Part shown: positions 57,299-64,000 of the stretch, piece by piece | Numbering within the stretch: the first letter of the stretch is position 1 | Layout of the letters: every line of letters begins with the position of its first letter | NCBI GenBank assembly: GCA_037783415.1 | Contig: JAZGTN010000058.1 | Span: 2,268,001 to 2,332,000 of the forward strand | Reading direction: 5' to 3' | DNA: 64,000 bases | Source of the DNA: Leptasterias polaris | Taxonomy: Eukaryota > Echinodermata > Asteroidea > Forcipulatida > Asteriidae | Position numbers and translations under genes: made by a program | Notes under the pieces: model-generated | What the model saw: the letters and a program-made list of their open reading frames with translations, nothing else | Database searches by the model: none | What the model was told of the DNA's origin: nothing

Positions 57299-57739
57299 AG
57301 TTTGTTAGATTTAAAATTCCCTTCCAATTGTCATTGACAATAAATTTCAATTGACAATAACTTTAAAGGGAGACTGGAATGCAGTATCATGTATCCATGT
57401 CAACGGGACGGTTGTGGATGATAATTATTGAACTTTTAGGTAAATAACCACTCACCCTCCCTCCCCCGACAAAAATAAACATCATAAAATAATAACAATA
57501 AATAAGAAATTTATAAAAGAAATAAAATAAGTAAATAAATAAATAACCCCATTATTTGACCCCAAGACAAACAGCCCAAAGGAAAGGTGTGGAGGTGTAT
57601 TGTCCCAATCAAGTTGTGTATACTACCCCAATGTTTGAACATCGATTGTCATTCTACAGTAATTGACACTTCAAATTGTACTACAGTCCCAAAAATGACT
57701 TATCAAAATTATGTTGTGCCATATTGTGCTTGTACTTAC

Positions 57740-58253
57740 TGTGAGAGGCCTTTATCAGCACCTTTTTGACAGTGTAACCCTCTGTGGTCTGCTTTGCTCT
57801 CGGAAAAGAAATGCTGAAAGCTGGATTGCCCTCCCTGTCCAAGGCCTGCTCCATGTCAGTGTTTTCATTGCAATGCAGCGCAGCCCAAGATTCTGAAATA
57901 GACGATACATTCTAAAATAATTGGTGTTCAATGTAAGGCACGGTACAACATTCTATACTGCACTGGGTGAGTGCATCCACCAGTCCACCACTTCATACAA
58001 ACAACTCACTTCAGATCAGATTACTGTGCATGTAGTGGTGTCAGAGGTACACAGAGTCAGACCGGTCCCACAGACCAAATGGAAGAATTTTATGTCAACT
58101 AATTTGCTCACCTGAATAACATGCCTCATGAATTTGAAAACATCTTTGGTGCATATTGGTGGATGACCGAATGGAACCCTTCAACCAAGGATATCTGCAT
58201 GGATATGGATGGCGATAACATTTTGATGTTCTTCCTGGTCCATGTACGATCAT
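57740..58253 (-). pseudogene. DDE-type transposase C-terminal remnant, possibly Kolobok-like
   Basis: Two exons on the minus strand: 58253-58112 (after an ACAG acceptor, ending at GTGAGC) and 57892-57740 (after TTTCAG, ending GTAAGT). They encode TWTRKNIKMLSPSISMQISL, then VEGFHSVIHQYAPKMF, then SWAALHCNENTDMEQALDRE and GYTVKKVLIKASH. The 'GFHSVxNxxxPKM...LHxNxN' pattern is one I associate with transposase C-termini. A T-run frameshift follows PKMF. The upstream part (a 38-bp tandem duplication near 58262-58337) shows no clear exon. Confidence 0.4.
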
Positions 58254-58841
58254 CTGTTGTTTACAAACAGAATCCATGCTCGCTCTGTCGCAACATCTTT
58301 GGTAACAGAATCCATGCTCGCTGTGTCGCAACATCTTTGGTAAAAGTCAACCAAAATACTTCGGGGTTCTTCGCCTAATTATTGCGAGTACATCCACCCA
58401 CGACACACGATATTGGCATTGTGTACCATCAACACTTAATTTTGATCGCCAAATCTTACAATATAAAAACTCAAAGCGAACATTAAAAGCAGGAGGAATG
58501 ATACGAATCGAGTGCGGTTTGTGTCAAGTAAACTCCGAAACAGTACAGTCAGACAGCATAGCTAAGTTTACTTCCGCGTCACGTGATTTTGTTGTCCTGC
58601 TTGTGACGTTTTCTGGGTCACGCGCATATCATTATCATAATGTGTACGTTTTCGTAATGGATCGGGGCGAGTTAAAATAATGCTGGGTTCGTCAGTTCTT
58701 TTACGGTGCAAAACAAACAGATAACTTTAAGGTAATATTTTATTTAGAATCAGTAGAACTTGTTTTATAATATAGTTATACTTCTTTCCCACTTCACTTT
58801 GACGCTATAAACACACTTTAAACATTTTAACATTTCATAAG

Positions 58842-60074
58842 TTGAGAACACTTATTGCTTCACATCATCGTGGTTGGGATGAAGACATCCAGCTTTTATG
58901 TTTCCTGTTCTGGTTAGCTTGTGGGGCTGCGTACAGAGTGGTTTCTGCAGCCACAGGAATACCACGCTCAAGTGTATGTGACATTGTCCACAATGTTTTG
59001 GACAGAGTACTTAAGGTAATAAAAACTGTGATCAAGTTACCCACAGCTGAAGAGTGTCCAGCAATTTCAAATGGCTTCAGCCAGCTGGCCAAGACAAGGT
59101 ACATCAACAAAGCCGTTGGCAGCATAGATGGAACGCACATAAAAATAATGCCTCGTGACTCGAGACGAGAAGATTACATCAATCATAAACTGTTTTATTC
59201 AATTAACATGCAGTCGGTGTGTGATCACAAGGGTGTCTTTCTTGACGTCTTTGCGGGGTACCCAGGCTCTGTGCATGACTCATGAGTCTTTAAGTGCAGT
59301 CCTTTCTACAGGCAGCGCAATTATCCACCAAACGGATACTACATTATTGGGGATACTGCTTATCCTTGCCCCTTGCATCCTATTCCAACATTGACACCTT
59401 ACAAGCAGCCAGACATTACACCAGCCCAAGCAAGGTTCAACTACCACCTTAGCAGTGCCCGCACAATCATCGAAAGATCTTTTGGGCGAATGAAGACTCG
59501 ATGGAGAAGCATCTTCACGAAAACACTATAGAGGTGAGAAAAGCAATGCACTTTAAAGTATTGACTATTAATTTAGGTGTATACCCTAAGCTTGATTGGG
59601 AAAAGGGTGTTTCTGTGTTCCATACAGTTCAAGTTAAAGCTAAGAACTAACGATGCTGGTACACAACATGTGTTACACAAGCATCTGGAGAGATGAAAAG
59701 CATAATTCCACTAAAGACATCATCATGGTTGTATTCATGCCAAGAGCTAGCTGGGAATGGAGCAGAATAGGCCTGCAGTAAATGCATTTTAAACATCTTG
59801 TTTTTCTTTTGTGAATTGTTAGATTTCCCCAATTCTAGCTCCTAAAGTTGCTGTAGCCTGTGCTATACTTCACAATGTTTGCATAATGGCAGAAGATGAA
59901 TGGGGACAAGATGAAGATGGAGAGGAAGGAGATCTTCCAAATGACCAACCTGCCGATGAGCCAGCTGTTGTGCCAAGACAAGAATCTGGTGAACCACTGA
60001 GAGGTAGAATTGCAGCTCAGATATCTGCTCCTCAGGAGGTACCTCATCATCTTTTTGAACATGATTACATGTAA
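58842..60074 (+). pseudogene. Harbinger-type (DDE_Tnp_4) transposase with nonsense codon
   Basis: Exon to 59533: helical N-terminus, GSIDGTHIKIMP (first Asp), PGSVHDS (second Asp), then an in-frame TGA at 59283 where Arg is expected (CGA to TGA is a common CpG transition). It continues with GDTAYPCPLHP and SSARTIIERSFGRMKTRW (catalytic Glu). A second problem at the exon end (ctatagag, two extra bases) makes a TAG. The last exon, 59823-60074, encodes PKVAVACAILHNVCIM and an acidic tail. The N-terminal exon(s) were not found. Triad residues are otherwise kept; decay looks recent. Confidence 0.7.
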
Positions 60075-60089
60075 ACGAGATTCTGTTAT

Positions 60090-61060
60090 TATAACCGTTG
60101 TTAAAAATATTGGCACCATTGTAACAAATGAGCAGGCGCGTAGCCAGCCTCCTGTGTGTGTGGGGGGGGGGGCAAATCCATTTTTTGATCCATATTTAAG
60201 GTTCAGAGGTTTAGAAGTTTAAAGCTATCATACATGTGTACACTTTTGGTAAAGCTAAAAAAAACAGCGTCCACACTTCGTATGATTCACCATACATGTA
60301 ACTGAAAATAAACCTTTTAACTTTCAGCTCCATCAGTCATGAGTCACGGAAAAATAGCAAAAAACAGTTCAAAAAAAAAAAATAGATAAATGGTTTCGTT
60401 TCCCTGATGAAACTAATTGTTTTACTCATTTTTAATAAATTATGGGATTTCAACCCACACTTTGTCAATTCTACAAACCCCCTCTAAAAAATTTGAACGA
60501 CTCCATGCTGGATACCAGCCATGTCACTTGTAACTTGTAAGACGACCTTGCCTCGTTTGGAGGAACGAGCGGGAAACAAACATTTTGGAAACGACGCTGA
60601 TAACACGGGTTCAATATTTTAATATTGGACGGGCATGTCCAATATTGGTTTGGAGTAAAAAAAAAATACATGGCAACATAATGGATGACACGTGACACAT
60701 GTTACACCATTCAAATGACAAGGATCTGTGTGTGTGGTATATAAAACAAAATATAAAACCACAAAAGAAACTTATCAGTGTTATATTATTGAACTGTTTT
60801 TATTCAACATTGATGCCTAACCAATTCTATAACTTACAAGCAATTCAGCAATAAAAAGATTCGTGACCTTTTCACTTTAGATTCAGTATTTCAGTTGCTC
60901 TTCACTGAAGTTACATCGTGTGACTTTGCTTTGTGATTATGAACCAAACATCCATAAAATATATAGTTGAGGGCACAGTAACCAGTCAAATATTTGTCGC
61001 TATTATCTTTGTCCTTTTGTACGTGTAGATTCACTGTATGGAAAGGGCATAATACACTAT
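60090..61060. other. No gene; repeat debris
   Basis: Contains a 'ggcgcgtagccag...gggggggggg' repeat at 60134-60175 related to the 10.3-kb MITE, and AT-rich sequence without recognisable genes. Confidence 0.4.
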
Positions 61061-61076
61061 TCATATGATTATTATT

Positions 61077-61221
61077 ATACAAATATAACATGGTTTCAGG
61101 GTGAACAGTCGATATTATCTGAGTTAGCTCCCGGAGGTGTTGGAAGTTGACAACACCGAGGGGAGCTAATATCGACTGTCCACCAGAAATAAACCATGTT
61201 ATATTTGTTGTCAGTCTACTA
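61077..61221. repeat. Fold-back repeat A
   Basis: acaaatataacatggttt...cagtcgatatta is inverted at taatatcgactg...aaaccatgttatatttgt, with an internal cctc/gagg region. Imperfect palindrome of about 145 bp with a short loop. Confidence 0.7.
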
Positions 61222-61415
61222 CGCATGCTTATTTACCCTGTGCGTGAATACTCGGCGTAGCAGGTGCGCGCATATAAACCCACATTTCCTTGTTTGGTGG
61301 TGTTTACATTCAGAGACTTGGTAAATTGTGGCCCTTGAACATGAGTACAACTAATAGGCAGTTATTGACGAAGCCAAATTTACAAATTTTGATCGTGAAA
61401 AGGTATTTATTAATG

Positions 61416-61592
61416 GGAATAACAGTTTGAGGACCCGGTCTTTACTGTGTGGTAATGACCTTGGTTGGTGGCTGGCCGCTATTATTGGACCTCGTCTCTG
61501 GCTCGGTCTGTTAACAGCGGCCAGCCACCAACCAAGGTCATTACCATGCAGTGAAGACCGGGCCCTTAAACTGTTATTCCCTAATATTGTTA
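61416..61592. repeat. Fold-back repeat B
   Basis: gggaataacagttt and ggtaatgaccttggttggtg, ending gctggccgct, are repeated in reverse at agcggccagcc...accaaggtcattacca...aactgttattccc. Arms of about 70 bp with a short loop. Related to 29336-29471. Confidence 0.75.
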
Positions 61593-61873
61593 AGAATTTT
61601 GCCCGAACATTGGTTTGAAAACGAAAGCATAAATAACTCTAAATAACCACATAAATAATTTAAGAATTAAATACGAATTTAGAATTGGGAAGTAACAGTA
61701 ATTAAGGGGTTATTTAAATATGTCATAGATTATATACTTTGCTAATCTTCCAAATTTAAGAAAGTCATTGACACTGTGGAGTTACAGGGTTTAAAGGGGC
61801 ACTCTAAGGTCAAATTTAGTTTTGTGATTCACTCATAAATCAATAGATGGAGCCCTTATAAAAATGTGAAAAA

Positions 61874-62228
61874 AATTACAAGCCTCTAACCTTACATTAA
61901 AGTGGTGTAAAATTATTATTATTTTTGTAATACCCTTTCAGCGCGAAATGTTTGAACACAGTGACGTCACAATGTAAACAAATGAATCTGTAACACTCAA
62001 TACAGGAGTTTTTCGTTCGTCAAAAAGTCAATTTCAATGCCAATTTGATTGAATATTAAGGAAATTCATGAATGAACTACAGAATTCCCGTACAAAATGT
62101 ATACATACCCATATGTCATGTTTGTTTACAATGTGACGTCACTGTGTTAAAATAATTCGCACTGAAAAGGGTATCAAATAAAATAACATTTATCACCACT
62201 TTAACGTAAGATTAGAGGCTTGTAATTT
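61874..62228. repeat. Fold-back repeat C
   Basis: aattacaagcctctaacctt (61874) with the following acattaaagtggtg is mirrored at 62193-62228. The loop side also holds paired gtgacgtcac sites. Probably a MITE; the sequence before 61874 begins tttaaaggggcactctaagg. Confidence 0.65.
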
Positions 62229-62466
62229 GTTCACACCTTATTAAGAGCTCTGCCTGAAAGATCATGTACATGTTCCTGGTTAGTCCACACACAACAATGT
62301 AATGAACAAGTTTTTCATTGCGAGAGATAGCCGACAGCTAATTTGTTTCGACGAGCCTGCATCTTTAAGTAAACTGGTTAACAAACAGTTATGGATTGAG
62401 CAAACTAACCACACATGTTAAAAATTAATTGATTTTAAACTCTTTGTACCTGTATGCTTTCTGTAA

Positions 62467-62620
62467 AGTGAAATACAATTTGTTAAAATGTAATTAATTT
62501 AGCTGTAAATAGAGAAATGTAAAAACATGTAGACAGGCAAAAAGTGAAATATAATTTTTTTTTAATGTAATTAATTTAGCTGTAAATAGAGAAATGTAAA
62601 AACATGTAGACAGGCAATAG
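62467..62620. repeat. 75-bp tandem duplication
   Basis: agtgaaata(c/t)aattt...ttaatttagctgtaaatagag...acatgtagacaggcaa occurs twice in succession. Followed by AT-rich sequence with no gene, and a decayed 'gggatgaca...catcct' tandem at 63075-63200. Confidence 0.75.
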
Positions 62621-63507
62621 TTGCACAGTAAAATGTAAAAGATGCATTACATAGCCTCCCTCAGTGACCTCTGAGCAGTTTTGTTGTCTTGTTTATGCCT
62701 TTGGAAAGGTAGAAGAACTACCAATGGATCACCATAAATGATTAACATGTTTGGTAATACTGATATATATTTTGTTAAATTAATACATGTGTACATTTAT
62801 ATTTAAATTATTAAATTAATAAAAACAATTATAATATATTAAATTATTATCAAAACAAATAGCTTGTTAAGTAAATAAATTGTTTGCAAATAAATGTTCA
62901 GTTGTTGGTGCATATTAAAGTTGTTCTATTTTGTTGAACATAAAGTCAAAAACATATTGAGGATTTTTTTTATTTCTAAATGTTGTCGCAAAAAGACTAG
63001 TGGACAATTGCACAATTTTGGCACAATATTTTGTTGCTAATTTATCACGGAATCTCAACATAATAACTGTAAGATAACGACATCCCAAGATAATTTATCT
63101 CGGGATGACAGCATCCTTACACACTTAGGATGTCGTGTTCCCTAACATAATTTATCCCGGGATGACAACATCCTGAAAGTAGGATGTCAACTTCCCAACA
63201 AAATTTAAAGGCACCTGGAAATAGAATTTATTTTTTTTTAAATATAAGAGTATATGTATATTAACAATAAAACAATTTTTTGAGTAATTGTTTGTCAGTA
63301 TTTATATGTTTAAAAAATAGATAAAGTTGTTTGGGGGCGACTCCGCCCATCCCTTTTTGTGACGTCAATCGAGGAAGACTTCGCCTCGATTGAACATCGA
63401 CCCCACTCGAACTTGCCTGCATTTACGTTGTATATACACGTGCAAGTAGTGAGATTGTACGTTTCGTTTGGTTATCCAAAAGGGGGGTTTTTCTTGCATT
63501 TTTCCAG

Positions 63508-63731
63508 CGAAAATTGCTGCTGGATGCAGCAAAACGACTAAAGATGGGGTCAGCCAGCATGTTATTCCTGCAGATCCCAAATATAGGCAGTTACGGGCAT
63601 CGAAAGTTAGGCTAACGAGGGCAAAGTGGTCCGGTCCGACGTCGTTTTCAGCGCTATGCAGCGAACACTTGGATAGCCCGGGGATTTTTTCGTTGGTAGT
63701 AGTGTGCAAGGGAAGTTGCAGTGAAGCTTAG
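63508..63731 (+). pseudogene. THAP zinc-finger fragment
   Basis: After a pyrimidine-rich acceptor (tttttccag, ending 63507) the frame reads KIAAGCSKTTKDGVSQHVIP, PKYRQLRASKVRLTRAKWSG, then CSEHLDSPGIFS. This is the THAP C2CH DNA-binding domain found in P-element and Kolobok-type transposases and in host THAP proteins. One Cys before AAGCS is missing in this frame (Lys-Ile there), while the later Cys and His are kept. The fragment ends near the window edge, so a transposase body or host gene could follow outside. Confidence 0.6.
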
Positions 63732-64000
63732 GTTACCAGCGAAATGTTTCTGGTGGAAAAACAATACCTCGTATTATCCGTGTTCTCGTTATGACCATGC
63801 TCGTATCTTCCGTTTTTAAGATATAGAAACGCGCATGGGACAGTTCGGGACCGGTGAAAAACCTCGTATAAACTGGCGTCTCGTATATTAGTCGACTGTA
63901 CACTGTCCTAGGATTGCATTGGGTGGTGACGTCCGAATACGAAAACGCATCATACTGATCAGGTACCCAGACGTAATGTACGGGGCCAGACTACACATTT

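Overview
This window is eukaryotic, animal DNA. Coding signal is sparse, many exons are short with GT-AG introns, and most of the space is taken by transposable elements and simple or tandem repeats. The mix of piggyBac, Harbinger, hAT-like and THAP-type remnants, L2/CR1-like LINEs, a tRNA-derived SINE and abundant TTAA-flanked and 'ggcccaatttcat' MITEs looks like a marine deuterostome. From my memory of such repeats I would guess an echinoderm, probably a sea star; that is inference, not proof.

Layout. 1-4 kb: a degenerate tandem repeat, then a two-exon piggyBac gene on the minus strand with frameshifts across its catalytic end. 4-5.2 kb: a fragment of a chitin-binding (CBM14-type) gene, duplicated 33 kb away at 37.2-38.3 kb. 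6.0-13.5 kb: a 7.4-kb unit bounded by perfect 20-bp inverted repeats and TTAA, which looks like the long parent of a short MITE family seen elsewhere in the window. It holds a plus-strand spliced gene of unknown family and a minus-strand gene joining an RG-rich exon to a P2X7-type cysteine domain. 13.7-16.7 kb: minisatellites and one possible membrane-protein exon.

17.0-24.4 kb is the one clear host gene: a KMT5A-like SET-domain methyltransferase with a C-terminal basic domain. One intron carries a duplicated but donor-dead exon, an 11-bp minisatellite and a nearly intact piggyBac transposase with its own TATA box, in the same orientation. 24.4-31.7 kb: MITEs, a hAT-like BED transposase remnant, a Harbinger C-terminal fragment and a dead LINE. 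32.2-37 kb: a Harbinger element with convergent genes, a Myb-like partner (one frameshift) and a four-exon transposase whose exon phases all agree and whose D-D-E triad is present.

39-46.8 kb: two SINE copies with attached MITEs, tandem repeats, and one LINE nested antisense inside another. 47.5-51.3 kb: a complete piggyBac element with 13-bp inverted repeats. 51.3-57.4 kb: little coding signal, then two copies of a roughly 0.8-1 kb repeat carrying CRE-like palindromes and hairpins. 57.7-60.1 kb: a transposase C-terminal remnant and a third Harbinger-type gene with a nonsense codon. 61-62.3 kb: three fold-back repeats. 63.5 kb: a THAP zinc-finger fragment running toward the window edge.

Functionally the genes do not form one pathway. 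The transposon genes pair as expected for their families, while the SET gene is an independent locus colonised by repeats. Many, though not all, coding lesions are single-base changes in homopolymer runs, so assembly error should be excluded before calling those genes dead.
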